DNA of 64,000 bases from Branchiostoma belcheri (GCF_001625305.1 NW_017804598.1:1249782-1313781), one strand, 5' to 3'. Shown: positions 58,101-63,849, numbered from the stretch's first letter. Translations and numbers: made by a program. Notes: generated by a model not told the origin, from the letters alone.

Positions 58101-59517
58101 AGGGTCGACCGATTTACATCACGCTGGGTACTGTCACCATGGTACTGGTGCTGTAGCAGACACCTTGCGGTGTTGCATTACATTATGTAGCAAGTGAAGA
58201 CAGAATAGGAGGGTCTGGTCACCATATTATATATACAAATATGTTTAAGTAAGAATAAAGCGAGCAGTAGTTTGTTTGGATAGAACTTATAATGATAAAC
58301 ATTTTGAATTAATAACTTTGCTTGCTCATTGTGTGACTCAGGAAAAACCCAACGAAGACATAGAGAGGGCCGACAGTGGTGAAGACAGCGAAGGAAAAAG
58401 TAACGACGCTCGGCCTAATACCAGAGTCATCAAGGTGACCGAAGGCAACAATTCAATAGATGGGTTACCGCGTCCCTCTAGCAGTAACAACAACCAGAAT
58501 CCACCACATAATGGTGAGAGGGACAAAATGTCCGGCGGCAAAGTCAGTGCCTGGGGCAAGTCATCCAAAACTCCCAACGGGGAGACAGGGAAACAAAAGC
58601 AAGGCGACAGCAGCCGGCAAAACACCCTGAGGGTGCAGACTGAGCAGAAGCACAAGGGTAGCATGTGGAGCAGGATGAAGCGTGGAGAGTCGTCGTCTAC
58701 CGAGGCGGCGGACAAGCGCGCGCATTCAGCGGGAAACAACCACACCACCAATCTGAGGAAAACGGACTCGACGGACAGCGGGATTTTACGCAGTGACTTG
58801 AAGCTGGACACGTTAGTAGACTCTCCCTCCGCGGAGAGGATAGCACTGTCTCCAAACGCGTCTCCAGAGAAACTCATTCAGTGCCTGTGTGGAATCAGGC
58901 AGGAGCTGAGGAACGAAGTGGAGTGTCTCAATATCAAAATGGCAAAAATAGACGAAAAGATCCAGGACATCCTGAGGTGGATGACCGTTGACAACTCTAG
59001 TAACTCTGGTCCCTCACCAGAAGGGAACGGTTCGTCTAGAACAAACACAAATGTACCCAATGTACCAAAGAGGACTATAGTAACTGCAGAGATTTCTCCC
59101 ATTAACGAGAAAATGTCCTCGCCCGAAAGGAGGTTTTCAGAGAGCGGAACTGCTCCCAGGTCTCCCAACGAGCTGTCCCTGCCCTACACGGACGAGAGCG
59201 GGAGGCGGCACTCGGCTTCCTCCCTCGTGCCCGGCGCTGGCGGGCGGGGAGACGAGACAGATCAACCCCCTGAGAGACCAAGGAGCGGTTCGTCGCCATC
59301 CGTTACCCCCGAGGTTAGGGTCAACCTGCCCGAACCGAGAGTTGTGATCTCTGCGCCTGGGGAGGAGACGCCGAGGTCGGGGTCGCCCGTTCCCACGATG
59401 TCCCTGGATAGGGACTTCGTAAGGGCGGGCATCCGGGACTTCAGTAGGAGCGGCGGCAGTGAGGCCGACTGCCCCACCATAGCAGAGAACAAGGACGACA
59501 TGGACATCAAGCTGTAG
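16016..59517 (+). CDS. KCNH1/KCNH5: EAG-class voltage-gated K+ channel, 14 coding exons (5' end missing)
   Basis: Pore-forming subunit of an ether-a-go-go (Kv10) channel: a plasma-membrane tetramer that conducts K+ on depolarisation and is inhibited by Ca2+/calmodulin. Joining the exons gives one open frame of about 1,089 residues (numbered from the first exon found). PAS domain about 1-115; calmodulin-type basic segment [13 protein letters not shown] about 127-140; S1 about 200-220; S2 229-250; S3 273-292; S4 with regularly spaced Arg/Lys about 300-320; S5 326-352; turret with NVT and NAT glycosylation sequons; filter SVGFGN (GFGN 411-414); S6 421-445; C-linker and CNBHD to about 650 with YNL intrinsic ligand at 645-647; basic segment [14 protein letters not shown] near 690; conserved KTDSxDSGI block near 838; coiled coil about 876-912. 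The GFGN filter and the tail motifs favour EAG over ERG or ELK. Vertebrate members have about 990 residues; this one is longer in the C-terminal tail. The initiator exon was not found. One KCNH1/5 pro-orthologue is inferred, so a single-paralogue symbol would be too precise. Confidence 0.96.
16190..16700 (+). mobile_element. Old copy of the 708-bp insertion element
   Basis: Blocks 'catgtttcttcttccttctc', 'cctgaaatttggtatgaagg', 'acaggcttttagaatggttt' and 'cttgctgattggctg' occur in the same order as the reverse complement of 29979-30686. It fills most of the intron between EAG exons A and B. No ends or target duplications can be defined. Confidence 0.7.
16766..16872 (+). CDS. KCNH1/KCNH5: EAG exon B: PAS domain, middle
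   Basis: Acceptor is a CT-rich tract (ccctctctc...gaacag) ending at 16765; donor GTACGT at 16873. Encodes [17 protein letters not shown] and ends EILMYKKN, which matches the central PAS strand-helix segment. The AG left by the previous exon plus A restores an Arg codon where vertebrates have Ser. A Harbinger-like MITE starts only about 36 bp after the donor. Confidence 0.95.
16909..17325. mobile_element. Harbinger-like MITE, family A, copy 1
   Basis: Ends start GGCC. The right end, read inverted, is GGCCTCACCAAGTAAT and the left is GGCCAAGCAAAGTAAT. Subterminal 'ggatgatgtccgcgcgcgca' and inverted 'ggatgacgtcctc' flank an internal body shared with 22520-22907 (about 85 percent by eye). No transposase. 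Starts 36 bp after the donor of EAG exon B. Confidence 0.8.
17765..17915 (+). repeat. CACCATGGTAAC dispersed repeat, copy 4
   Basis: Core GTTACCATGGTAACTGGTG at about 17796-17814, a perfect palindrome GTTACCATGGTAAC at its centre. Ends GTTACCTTTCTAG at about 17903-17915, 58 bp before EAG exon C. Confidence 0.85.
17974..18102 (+). CDS. KCNH1/KCNH5: EAG exon C: PAS domain, C-terminal half
   Basis: Acceptor ...cccacatag ends at 17973; donor GTAAGT at 18103. Reads [20 protein letters not shown], then [16 protein letters not shown], the last PAS strands and linker. The preceding 200 bp is a copy of the dispersed CACCATGGTAAC repeat, which ends about 60 bp before the acceptor. Confidence 0.96.
18965..19215 (+). 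mobile_element. tRNA-headed SINE, second type
   Basis: Head 'tagtccacagttagtgacca' and a box-B-like GAGTTCGAATCC (19029-19040), then a body with 'gacgggacattaaatcgtgg' and 'caatttccccagtacaatga'. The body differs from the SINE at 5565 and 55395. Polymerase III promoter function is inferred from the box B alone. Confidence 0.6.
19415..20070 (+). repeat. Tandem array, unit about 153-166 bp, four copies
   Basis: The word 'agctgatttgcccccctccc' recurs at 19540, 19706, 19859 and 20021. Each unit also has 'tggccgactttatagc', 'aaggttgtttca' and 'cacactgacagaaa'. Divergent copies in EAG intron C-D. Confidence 0.9.
21377..21565 (+). repeat. (CCAA)n tract, partly (CCAG)n
   Basis: About 187 bp of perfect or near-perfect CCAA tetranucleotide, with a CCAG block at 21488-21535. 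Open frames of NQPT or GWLV repeats across it are artefacts. Confidence 0.98.
22520..22907. mobile_element. Harbinger-like MITE, family A, copy 2 (intact)
   Basis: Terminal inverted repeats begin GGCCACACCAAGTAATTT and extend about 35 bp imperfectly through 'atgacgtcc'. A direct TTA at 22517-22519 and 22908-22910 fits the 3-bp target duplication of the PIF/Harbinger group. Length 388 bp. The internal box 'gtccgcgcgcgcattgattt' is identical to that of copy 1. No coding capacity. Confidence 0.85.
23937..24067 (+). CDS. KCNH1/KCNH5: EAG exon D: PAS-to-S1 linker with calmodulin-binding segment
   Basis: Acceptor is a T-run ending ttccag at 23936; donor GTGAGT at 24068. Encodes [20 protein letters not shown] followed by a Ser/Gln-rich linker ending SNLSH. 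The basic amphipathic stretch sits where EAG channels carry their N-terminal calmodulin site. Junction with the next exon gives [20 protein letters not shown], which aligns to the vertebrate linker without a gap, so no exon is missing in the 22-kb intron that follows. Confidence 0.93.
24479..24705 (+). repeat. Two-copy tandem duplication, unit about 120 bp
   Basis: Both units read 'gaaat...aattcctcgaaagaaa...gaaaatacaa' and then 'gggccctc'. The second has a GA microsatellite. Purine-rich, non-coding. Confidence 0.8.
27661..28020. mobile_element. MITE, family B, in copy 1
   Basis: 360 bp with inverted ends GGCCATGTTGATTTG; the pairing continues through 'ggatggcatc' to about 32 bp. The inside of the right end has 'aattaatgcgcgcgcggatg', which resembles the family-A subterminal box. 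A 107-codon open frame inside has no recognisable domain. Flanking TAA and CAA are a poor 3-bp target duplication. Confidence 0.8.
29254..29528 (+). repeat. 'AAGTTGAATCAACCC' dispersed repeat, copies
   Basis: Blocks 'taagttgaatcaaccc', 'gtaggctggttc', 'gaaaatgtgctaagaaat', 'cagaatatttt' and 'gaaattgcat' occur in this order here, at 33146-33427 (the allelic copy) and 63130-63365, and inverted at 48990-49205. Boundaries are approximate. Confidence 0.75.
29529..29548. other. Assembly gap (20 N)
   Basis: Twenty Ns between the two overlapping copies. The flanking sequences overlap rather than leave missing bases, so the real gap length is probably negative. Confidence 0.98.
29979..30686. mobile_element. 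708-bp insertion present in only one copy
   Basis: Copy 1 has an empty site at about 26803-26810 (taatATAAatag). Here ATAA flanks the insert on both sides (29975-29978 and 30687-30690). The left end is CTAG, 10 bp, then a hairpin ATTTGCT/AGCAAAT (29993-30010). The right end is a 13-bp-stem palindrome TTCACCACACCAC/GTGGTGTGGTGAA (30655-30683). GGGTTCACCACA at 30019-30030 is inverted at 30675-30686. No coding frame. Read on the minus strand, hairpin plus 10 nt plus CTAG looks like a Helitron 3' end, but a 4-bp target duplication is not typical of Helitrons. Confidence 0.85.
31550..31905. mobile_element. MITE, family B, in copy 2
   Basis: Same element as 27661-28020 at the same site of the duplicated flank; 356 bp, lacking 4 bp ('gcgg' region). 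Its presence in both copies shows that it predates their divergence. Confidence 0.8.
33760..34045 (-). mobile_element. tRNA-headed SINE with different body
   Basis: Minus strand: box-A-like GTGTGGCGTAATGGTGGGG, a perfect box B GGTTCGATTCC (rc of about 33984-33994), then 'gcccttgggaaaggcact'. The 3' body ('gggacatccctcggatag', 'gcacgttaaagacccc') is not shared with 5565 or 55395. This is the best preserved polymerase III promoter head of the set. Confidence 0.7.
35463..35572. promoter_or_regulatory. GATA-site cluster, candidate enhancer
   Basis: Four GATAA or TTATC words within about 100 bp: 35474-35478, 35493-35497, 35516-35520 and 35565-35569. Two lie in a 10-bp inverted repeat, TGATGTTATC (35469-35478) and GATAACATCA (35516-35525). 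The surroundings are more GC-rich than the intron. Regulatory function is inferred. Confidence 0.25.
37075..37242 (+). repeat. (CA)n microsatellite with (CAGA)n start
   Basis: About 170 bp, starting with 'cagacagacagacagacaga' and ending in a pure CA run. Flanking cysteine-rich or histidine-threonine open frames are artefacts. Confidence 0.98.
38030..38330 (-). mobile_element. CR1-like LINE 3' fragment, second copy
   Basis: Minus-strand frame 38103-38318 reads [38 protein letters not shown] and ends [21 protein letters not shown]...SF is the conserved end of CR1-type retrotransposon proteins, intact here though broken at 7563-7748. The 3' UTR matches 7530-7562 and one unit of the 7205-7530 array. 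Confidence 0.75.
41037..41304. mobile_element. Intact 268-bp MITE with perfect ends and internal repeats
   Basis: A perfect 19-bp terminal inverted repeat, TACCGTGGCCGACAAGTAC at 41037-41055 and its complement at 41286-41304. A direct GTCTCT (41031-41036 and 41305-41310) flanks it as a 6-bp target duplication. The inside is built from 'gcgtcgtctg' words, about nine, separated by 'tgcacagaaaaaa' or 'gcaaacacct'. No coding frame of known type. Perfect ends suggest a recent insertion. The transposase family is not known to me; 6-bp duplications are uncommon. Confidence 0.9.
42778..42893 (+). repeat. Tandem repeat, unit about 54 bp, 2.3 copies
   Basis: 'atagcttataatcaattctc' followed by 'tagctactttaaa' recurs near 42780, 42834 and 42888, the last truncated. 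Non-coding. Confidence 0.9.
45830..46111 (+). CDS. KCNH1/KCNH5: EAG exon E: S1 and S2
   Basis: Acceptor cccaagcag ends 45829; donor GTAAAC at 46112 is weaker than the other donors. 94 whole codons in phase 0. Contains the family-typical [13 protein letters not shown] motif, S1 ([19 protein letters not shown]) and S2 ([20 protein letters not shown]) with its acidic residues. Third positions are strongly GC-rich compared with the flanking AT-rich intron. The frame stays open into the intron through a (TAC)n tract, so retention of this intron would add a poly-threonine stretch. Confidence 0.97.
46139..46395 (+). repeat. (TAC)n microsatellite in EAG intron E-F
   Basis: About 250 bp of interrupted TAC/ACT triplets starting 28 bp after the exon E donor. 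The exon frame reads through it as poly-threonine. Likely highly length-polymorphic. Confidence 0.97.
46696..46809 (+). CDS. KCNH1/KCNH5: EAG exon F: S2-S3 linker and S3
   Basis: Acceptor is a pyrimidine tract ending cttctacag at 46695; donor GTAAGA at 46810. Thirty-eight whole codons: [20 protein letters not shown], then [18 protein letters not shown]. This is the S3 segment that faces the S4 voltage sensor. The Asp in [11 protein letters not shown] is the conserved S3 charge. Confidence 0.96.
47147..47290 (+). repeat. CACCATGGTAAC dispersed repeat, copy 5
   Basis: 'agaaggaaaacatattg' start block and GTCACCATGGTAACTGGTG at about 47229-47247. The 3' part is missing. Ends about 190 bp before EAG exon G. 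Confidence 0.8.
47480..47637 (+). CDS. KCNH1/KCNH5: EAG exon G: S4 voltage sensor and S5
   Basis: Acceptor tgcatacag ends 47479; donor GTAAGC at 47638. Encodes [20 protein letters not shown], the positively charged S4, followed by [19 protein letters not shown] and the S5 end HWFACVW. The last codon (Trp) is split 2+1 with the next exon. The order and spacing of S4 charges are as in vertebrate Kv10 channels. Confidence 0.97.
47685..47935. mobile_element. Long foldback (inverted-repeat) element
   Basis: Left arm starts 'tccaacncaaa' and contains 'gtcttcctcagtagactgac' and 'cttctttaaagt'. The right arm is its near-perfect complement, ending 'gtgttgga'. Each arm is about 110 bp around a short centre with GATGACGTCATA. 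One N at 47698. Nearly the whole element can form one hairpin. Confidence 0.85.
48990..49205 (-). repeat. 'AAGTTGAATCAACCC' dispersed repeat, inverted copy
   Basis: Reverse complement contains 'gtaggctggttctggctatt', 'ttggtggtacc' and 'aaatgtgctaagaaatg'. In the EAG intron before the pore exon. Confidence 0.65.
49416..49669 (+). CDS. KCNH1/KCNH5: EAG exon H: turret, pore helix and selectivity filter
   Basis: Acceptor gattcaag ends 49415; donor GTAGGC at 49670. Starts YTIGDAEL, passes a turret with NVT and NAT glycosylation sequons, then [20 protein letters not shown] with the GFGN filter and the first part of S6 ([11 protein letters not shown]). The turret is shorter than in vertebrate KCNH1. 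A transposon-like element with inverted ends starts about 40 bp after the donor. Confidence 0.97.
49711..50030. mobile_element. MITE with CCAACTCAAAG ends
   Basis: Left 'cttttctccaactcaaagat' and right, inverted, 'ttttcttcaactcaaagaat'. The ends resemble the foldback element at 47685. Internal 'aatgggtcaaaggt' and 'taccgccccccgtcac' are shared with a diverged copy at about 57380-57520. Starts about 40 bp after the donor of the pore exon. Confidence 0.7.
50050..50080 (+). repeat. (AAAT)n microsatellite
   Basis: About seven 'aaat' units next to the 3' edge of the preceding MITE. Non-coding. Confidence 0.9.
50564..50655 (+). CDS. KCNH1/KCNH5: EAG exon I: S6 end and start of C-linker
   Basis: Acceptor gcctccacag ends 50563; donor GTGAGA at 50656. 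Encodes [20 protein letters not shown], then [11 protein letters not shown]. This finishes the S6 gate helix and enters the A' helix of the C-linker. The first Ser codon is split 1+2 with the filter exon. Confidence 0.96.
51218..51325 (+). CDS. KCNH1/KCNH5: EAG exon J: C-linker
   Basis: Acceptor ccaaacag ends 51217; donor GTCAGT at 51326. Thirty-six whole codons: [20 protein letters not shown], then [16 protein letters not shown]. This is the helical C-linker between S6 and the CNBHD, very close to the vertebrate sequence. Confidence 0.96.
51584..51645 (+). repeat. (GT)n/(CTGT)n microsatellite
   Basis: Interrupted GT run then 'ctgtctgtctgt'. In the EAG intron J-K. Confidence 0.9.
52843..53035 (+). 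mobile_element. tRNA-headed SINE, 5'-truncated
   Basis: Body 'gcccttgggaaaggcacttc', then a tail with a perfect 9-bp stem GTGACGGCA (52955-52963) and TGCCGTCAC (52992-53000). The loop has AAAATAAG and AACTTGAGTG. The tRNA-like head is missing. Confidence 0.75.
54045..55045. repeat. Minisatellite, unit about 43-60 bp, about 20 copies
   Basis: The unit combines 'ctgtccttggtgctgaacgc', 'catccacacacaggcaaaca' and 'tac'. Length varies through a (CA)n inside it. A larger segment ('ctgaacgccatccacatcag...') recurs at about 54485 and 54835, giving a roughly 350-bp higher-order period. Minus-strand cysteine-rich frames (CLCV) are artefacts. Ends about 50 bp before EAG exon K. Confidence 0.95.
55097..55349 (+). 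CDS. KCNH1/KCNH5: EAG exon K: C-linker end and CNBHD beta-roll
   Basis: Acceptor atcccacag ends 55096; donor GTGAGT at 55350. Reads [20 protein letters not shown] through [17 protein letters not shown] and [18 protein letters not shown], the beta-roll of the cyclic-nucleotide-binding homology domain. A roughly 1-kb minisatellite ends less than 60 bp before this acceptor. Confidence 0.97.
55395..55640 (+). mobile_element. tRNA-headed SINE, near full length
   Basis: Head GTCGTGTGGTGTAATGACAC, box-B-like GAGTTCGAATC, body 'cccttcggaaaggcacttta', tail stem GGTGGCGGTG (55564-55573) with TGCCGTCACC (55597-55606, three G-T pairs), then 'atgtcttgtgacaaatgttg' and an A-run. Sense to the EAG gene and about 45 bp after the donor of exon K. 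Confidence 0.85.
57047..57243 (+). CDS. KCNH1/KCNH5: EAG exon L: CNBHD end with intrinsic-ligand motif
   Basis: Acceptor cccctccag ends 57046; donor GTGGGT at 57244. Encodes [40 protein letters not shown] and ends LTYNLRHR. In EAG channels the Tyr-Asn-Leu of this segment fills the nucleotide pocket of the CNBHD, so the channel is expected not to respond to cAMP or cGMP. Confidence 0.96.
57244..57305 (+). repeat. CACCATGGTAAC dispersed repeat, 3' fragment
   Basis: 'acttatgtagcaagtgacag' and 'gggctggtatatgaatacgt' match the second half of copies 2, 5 and 7. It starts at the donor of EAG exon L. Confidence 0.6.
57370..57600. mobile_element. Diverged copy of the 49711 MITE
   Basis: Shares 'agtgggtcaaaggttcc', 'gaagtcgatacctgccgccg' and 'ttctttacgcctc' order with 49711-50030. 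Ends are degraded. In the intron after EAG exon L. Confidence 0.5.
57843..57986 (+). CDS. KCNH1/KCNH5: EAG exon M: post-CNBHD basic segment
   Basis: Acceptor ccacaccag ends 57842; donor GTAAGA at 57987. Forty-eight codons: [20 protein letters not shown], a proline-containing stretch, then [14 protein letters not shown], the position of a C-terminal calmodulin-binding segment in Kv10 channels. The frame remains open for about 67 more codons into the intron, so an intron-retained isoform is possible on paper. Confidence 0.94.
58120..58275 (+). repeat. CACCATGGTAAC dispersed repeat, copy 7
   Basis: GTCACCATGGTACTGGTG (one base lost) near 58133, then 'ttacattatgtagcaagtga' and 'gtctggtcaccatat'. 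Ends about 70 bp before EAG exon N. Confidence 0.8.
58342..59517 (+). CDS. KCNH1/KCNH5: EAG exon N: C-terminal tail with coiled coil, stop codon
   Basis: Acceptor gtgtgactcag ends 58341; TAG at 59515-59517. 391 codons, mostly Ser/Asn/Pro-rich and likely disordered. Three islands resemble the vertebrate tail: an [14 protein letters not shown] block near 58654, [17 protein letters not shown] near 58759, and a heptad helix ([19 protein letters not shown]...) near 58873-58990, which is the EAG tetramerising coiled coil. About 180 residues beyond the coiled coil (Arg/Ser/Pro/Glu-rich) have no counterpart that I recognise in vertebrate Kv10. Confidence 0.95.
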   Translation, partial: EKPNEDIERADSGEDSEGKSNDARPNTRVIKVTEGNNSIDGLPRPSSSNNNQNPPHNGERDKMSGGKVSAWGKSSKTPNGETGKQKQGDSSRQNTLRVQTEQKHKGSMWSRMKRGESSSTEAADKRAHSAGNNHTTNLRKTDSTDSGILRSDLKLDTLVDSPSAERIALSPNASPEKLIQCLCGIRQELRNEVECLNIKMAKIDEKIQDILRWMTVDNSSNSGPSPEGNGSSRTNTNVPNVPKRTIVTAEISPINEKMSSPERRFSESGTAPRSPNELSLPYTDESGRRHSASSLVPGAGGRGDETDQPPERPRSGSSPSVTPEVRVNLPEPRVVISAPGEETPRSGSPVPTMSLDRDFVRAGIRDFSRSGGSEADCPTIAENKDDMDIKL

Positions 59518-60294
59518 ACGACAATGCGAATCATGCAGCTGCGAATCGAGGACTTGGTTTGTACCGAGTTGAACTCATCACAAGTGTTTATAATTCCTCG
59601 CCAGACGTGAGGCTATATGCGGACACACTTGTTGGCGAATGTGCCTATGGATAGTTTCCTTGGCAGGAAAAAGCCAAGAATCCACAAAAAACGATCGTTG
59701 GAAGGCCAAGAGGATTTTATCTCACTCATTTCCTATTCCTGATGAAGAGAAGGCCTAGAGTAGTTAATGTGGAATTATAGATTTTATTGATCCGTAAAAC
59801 GACACTATGGAGGGGAACTGAAGCAGGAAACCTGACCGTGACAATGACAATACGAGACCGTGTGTGTTGAACAGACTAAAAGCTATGGAAAACTAAAAAT
59901 GGGCCACTCGGACAAAAAAATTTTGAAGGATGCTACAAACAGAGAAGTGCTTCGAGACACTGTTATAAGTTGCCGTACGTGATACATACAACTATATATG
60001 AACACCTGATGATACAAGCAATACAAAAGTCTTGCCGTTCTGCTGGGAATGGTGGAGGGTGTATGTGTTCCTGTGTTCCCGTGTAGGCACGTGTTCTACA
60101 TGCTACACGCCATGATCCACTCAGTAGGTAGCCATCCAATAGACCTATGGCAGGGGCGTCTGTTTACGTCAACAAGAAAACAAAGTTCATTACAAAAATG
60201 TCTAGCAAGGAAAGAGGCGGTCGAAGACCTTTAAATTTATGCCTGTATGATAGGCATGGCATCATTTCTTGACATGTTGTCTTCCCTTGGACAG

Positions 60295-60515
60295 AGATCA
60301 TTAGAAATTTGTAGAAAATCATTGGGAAAAAATCATTCGAAATTTTTTGAATTCCTATAAAATCGTACGAAATTTCTAGAAAATCATTCGAAATTTCTAG
60401 AAAATCATTGGGAAAATATTCGAAATTTTTCGAAATTCCTAGAAAATCCTTCGAAATTCCTAGAAAATCCTTCGACATTTCTAGAAATCCATTCGAAATT
60501 TCTAGAAAAATGATT
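60295..60515. repeat. 21-bp array of heat-shock-element-like units
   Basis: Units approximate 'ttcgaaatttctagaaaatca'. GAAATTTCTAGAA starts at 60369 and 60390, and variants at 60432, 60453, 60474 and 60495, mostly 21 bp apart. GAA-nn-TTC-nn-GAA is the heat shock factor consensus. About nine units, decaying at the left end. In the proposed 3' UTR; function is not shown. Confidence 0.85.
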
Positions 60516-61884
60516 TTCTCTTGTGCCTCCTGCCACATGTATTGTTGGAGCATACCTCTCGGTGTATCGTGTTGACTGCTGGGCCATTTTGCACACAGCA
60601 GACAAACTTCTGAAGAATATACTGATAAAGGTAGTATATTACAAAACCATGTGACGTCTCCAATATGTATGCCACAGGCTCTTGCAGTTTTATCACTAAC
60701 AAACAGTGCCGTGGTTAGGGATGTCTTTCCAACAGCCTGTAACAAGTACAGGTATATACACTAAGTGAGAAGTTTTACAGTACATGCATATGCCGACTAT
60801 AACTTACAGAAATCACTTCAGAAATACTAGGAAAACTGCACCTGAGCGTACTACAGATATCATTTTGCAAACTGTTCAGTGACTCCATATTAAGATCTAG
60901 GTTGGCATTATATTTCACATGACGTTAAATTTGCGAAAGAAATTATTAGGCTCTTGACATTATTCAACTAAAATGAAAATGAAAATGTAGTAGTCAAAAT
61001 GATTGTATGATTTTGCCCCAAAGTTGAAAACGTTACAAATTATTTATATATACCGATGGTCAAAAGGTGGGCCAAATCAAGTCAGTATAATGTATCCTGG
61101 TCCATTCGTCCTTTCAAAAAAGAGAAGCCTGCAGTATCCCAGTCTATACATACATCGCCCTTCGAAACTGGCAAGTTTTATTTCTTGTTTAGCATGAGGA
61201 ACTAGGTATCGCATCAAAAAGTAAGCGTCATTGCATACTGACAATTTTGGTGACGCCACAGGGGCGGGTCTGCTTTGGTGATGTTTCTTTCCACGCGTTG
61301 CTACACAAAACATATGCAATCGTACTGACAGTGACTGTTACGGACTATTACGTCTCGCCTTATTTCCAATGTGCACTTGATCAACGAATTGATGATCTTG
61401 ACGAAAATTAGCTCAGAGGAACACTCTTTTTGTATTATAACATGGCGTCCACAAGTAATTCCAAATCATCTGTATATTAGACCACAAATGCATATTTGTT
61501 ATGATGACGAAGCTGTCCATATGTGGATTATATTTATCATAATTGTGCTTGTGTGCTTAATAGCTGCTAAAATTGTTTCTTTTGGAGTTCACTTCTTGTA
61601 ATTCTTTTATTCCTTGTAATACATTTAGGAATTACAACGAATCCAAAATATGACACTAGGATACTGAGAGCTCCAAAGGCATTATGAGTATGAGAAATGT
61701 GTCTGTCAATGTTATAGTCTGACTGACGATGTTAATCTCATTATTGTACGTTGTATTTTTGTTTTTGTTGATTTTTCTGAGCCAGTAGCCACTTTATATC
61801 AGTCTGGAAGACGAAAGGATTTTCATAGCTTACTACGGTGAGTGATAAAAAAAGGAAACTGTGACATCATTTTTCACATAACTG

Positions 61885-61955
61885 CTGCGAGGTGTGTGTA
61901 AACGTCACGGGAATGTGTTCTGACGTCACAGTAAGGTGTGCTGACGTCACAGCCC
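61885..61955. repeat. 21-bp repeat carrying CRE sites
   Basis: ACGTCA occurs at 61902, 61923 and 61944, exactly 21 bp apart; the last two are full TGACGTCA palindromes (61921-61928 and 61942-61949). The repeat unit is about 'ggtgtgctgacgtcacagta'. Confidence 0.8.
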
Positions 61956-63129
61956 CATGTGTTGGCCTAAGGAACCAAACCCCTGATTTTCACGGATTTG
62001 GTCTTTATCATAATTTATACATTTGTAGGCACTGTTCTGGAGAGCCGTTGGGCGTTCTTTTAGCCTATATATCGCCGATCGGCTGTTTTTTATAATCAAA
62101 GTATGGTTACAAGTTACGACTACTTCTAAATCGAAGCTGTAGTCGCGGCACAATATTCATACTTCTGTAAAGAGGAATCAGTTGTACATTTGCTGGCAAA
62201 TCGAAAAAAAGTTTCTTATATGATCTGCATATTATCATCAGACTAAGTAAGAGAAATATCTCAGTTTTTGAGAGCGATTAGAGGAAGCAATATTCACATA
62301 CAAGTTTCCGATGAGTCAGATGACAAATTTTGTATAGATGAGATATATCTATATATATCTATATATAAATAAATTACGATTAGATAGATAGAATCCGAAG
62401 CTTGAGAAAAAGGCAAGAAGTTGTCACGAAGACCACGTGGTTGGATTGAGTAAAATAGAGTACCATTTATTATATTCATGAATACCATGAATTTATAGTA
62501 AGGTAACGGCTGAGAAAGTCTCTTATTGCCCTTCTTTCGGTTGGTCAGTTGCAATTTATTTTGTATTGCGTTATCACGAATATTTGTTTTGGCAATATAT
62601 GTATTTCTTGTACATGTACGTATACATGCGAGAGGACCGCAAGTAGCATTGGACTTCCAAAAAATTGAGAACGATCGACACAGTTCTAATAGTCGTTACG
62701 ATTCGGACCAAAAGAGTGGAACATAATTATGTTTTGTATATCCATAAACATTTTGATATTTTCCCAGTTTATATTTCCTGCTAACTTGCGCGGTATTAAA
62801 TCCACGACTTCGAATCGTGGAATATCCAAGATGCGTCGGTGTCTTAGCCTGATATTTCTAACAATGTCCACATCATAATGAAAAAAAAAAGTACAGGTCA
62901 TTCTTTGGCCCAAAGAATGGCGCATATCTCTCCTGAAACCGTTCTATACCTGTGAAGATGTATTTTGCATGGCTTAGTTAGCGCACAAGAGATGTGAGGA
63001 CAGCCCATCTACTTGGTCGTATTATTAAACTGTACATATTTTATAAAGATATGTAATGAATAAAAGAGTGATGACTTCTTCTAGATAAAGCGTTGGCGTT
63101 TTTTGTGTGTTTTTTACGGCTTTCTGAGT

Positions 63130-63365
63130 CGTTCTTTAAATGTAGTAAGTTGAATCAACCCAGCTGTTAAATAGCATATTGGTATCTTTGAGGAAAAAAA
63201 TAGGTGTCGCTGACGGGAAATGCTTGTTTTGTAACGTAGGCTGGTTCTAGGTATTTATACCCAAAAATAACGCTTCAAGTATGAAATGTTGACGAAAAAG
63301 TGCTAAGAAATGGCAGTAAATTTCCATATCAAGAATATTTTTATTTGCCTTCCAGAAATTGCCTT
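63130..63365 (+). repeat. 'AAGTTGAATCAACCC' dispersed repeat, downstream copy
   Basis: Same block order as 29254-29528, more diverged. Lies just past the proposed polyadenylation site of the EAG gene. Confidence 0.7.
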
Positions 63366-63849
63366 TCCTTCCTTGAGTTTCTCGCTCGACTTCTTGAAGT
63401 GTCAAAGAATCCCTTGGCTATGAAATGTTGTTCCCGCCCCTAGACCTCGTCGATACATGATATCTCCAGACCACATAGCTTTTCGCTGCTGGCTTATCGA
63501 CCGAGCCCGGGCAAATTTACGGCGAGGCATTAACTGGCGCACATAATCAATGTGGATACCGGCGGTTGTCGTGTGCGGTCCCAAAGGACAGATTGTGGGG
63601 ATGATTGCACGGGATTAGCTCGGAGCGAAGTGTCGTGTTTTTTACGATCGACTGGTGACGTCCGCAGACAAGTTTGACGTTTCCTACGACGATAAGCGTG
63701 CAGTTCTTCAGCTGTGGAAGTAAGGAAATGATGCGACATCTTTCGTTTTCTCCAGAAACTGCAGCTACTTACCTCCAAGCACAACACACGCATATATAGT
63801 TATTGGTACCAGAATAAACAACGTGAATTGTATTTCTCGTAAATTGTAA

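Larger units (their letters stand above)
59518..63090 (+). promoter_or_regulatory. Probable long 3' UTR with polyadenylation signal
   Basis: No other gene is seen after the stop codon. AATAAA at 63059-63064 is followed 30-50 bp later by a GT-rich stretch (63090-63116), the usual layout of an animal polyadenylation site. A second AATAAA at 62368-62373 lacks a GT-rich element. If the distal site is used, the 3' UTR is about 3.5 kb and contains the two 21-bp arrays at 60295-60515 and 61885-61955. Transcript evidence is absent; the extent is inferred. Confidence 0.4.

Noticed and set aside
58338..58877. 179-codon minus-strand frame
   Set aside because: Shadow of the GC-rich EAG tail exon on the other strand.
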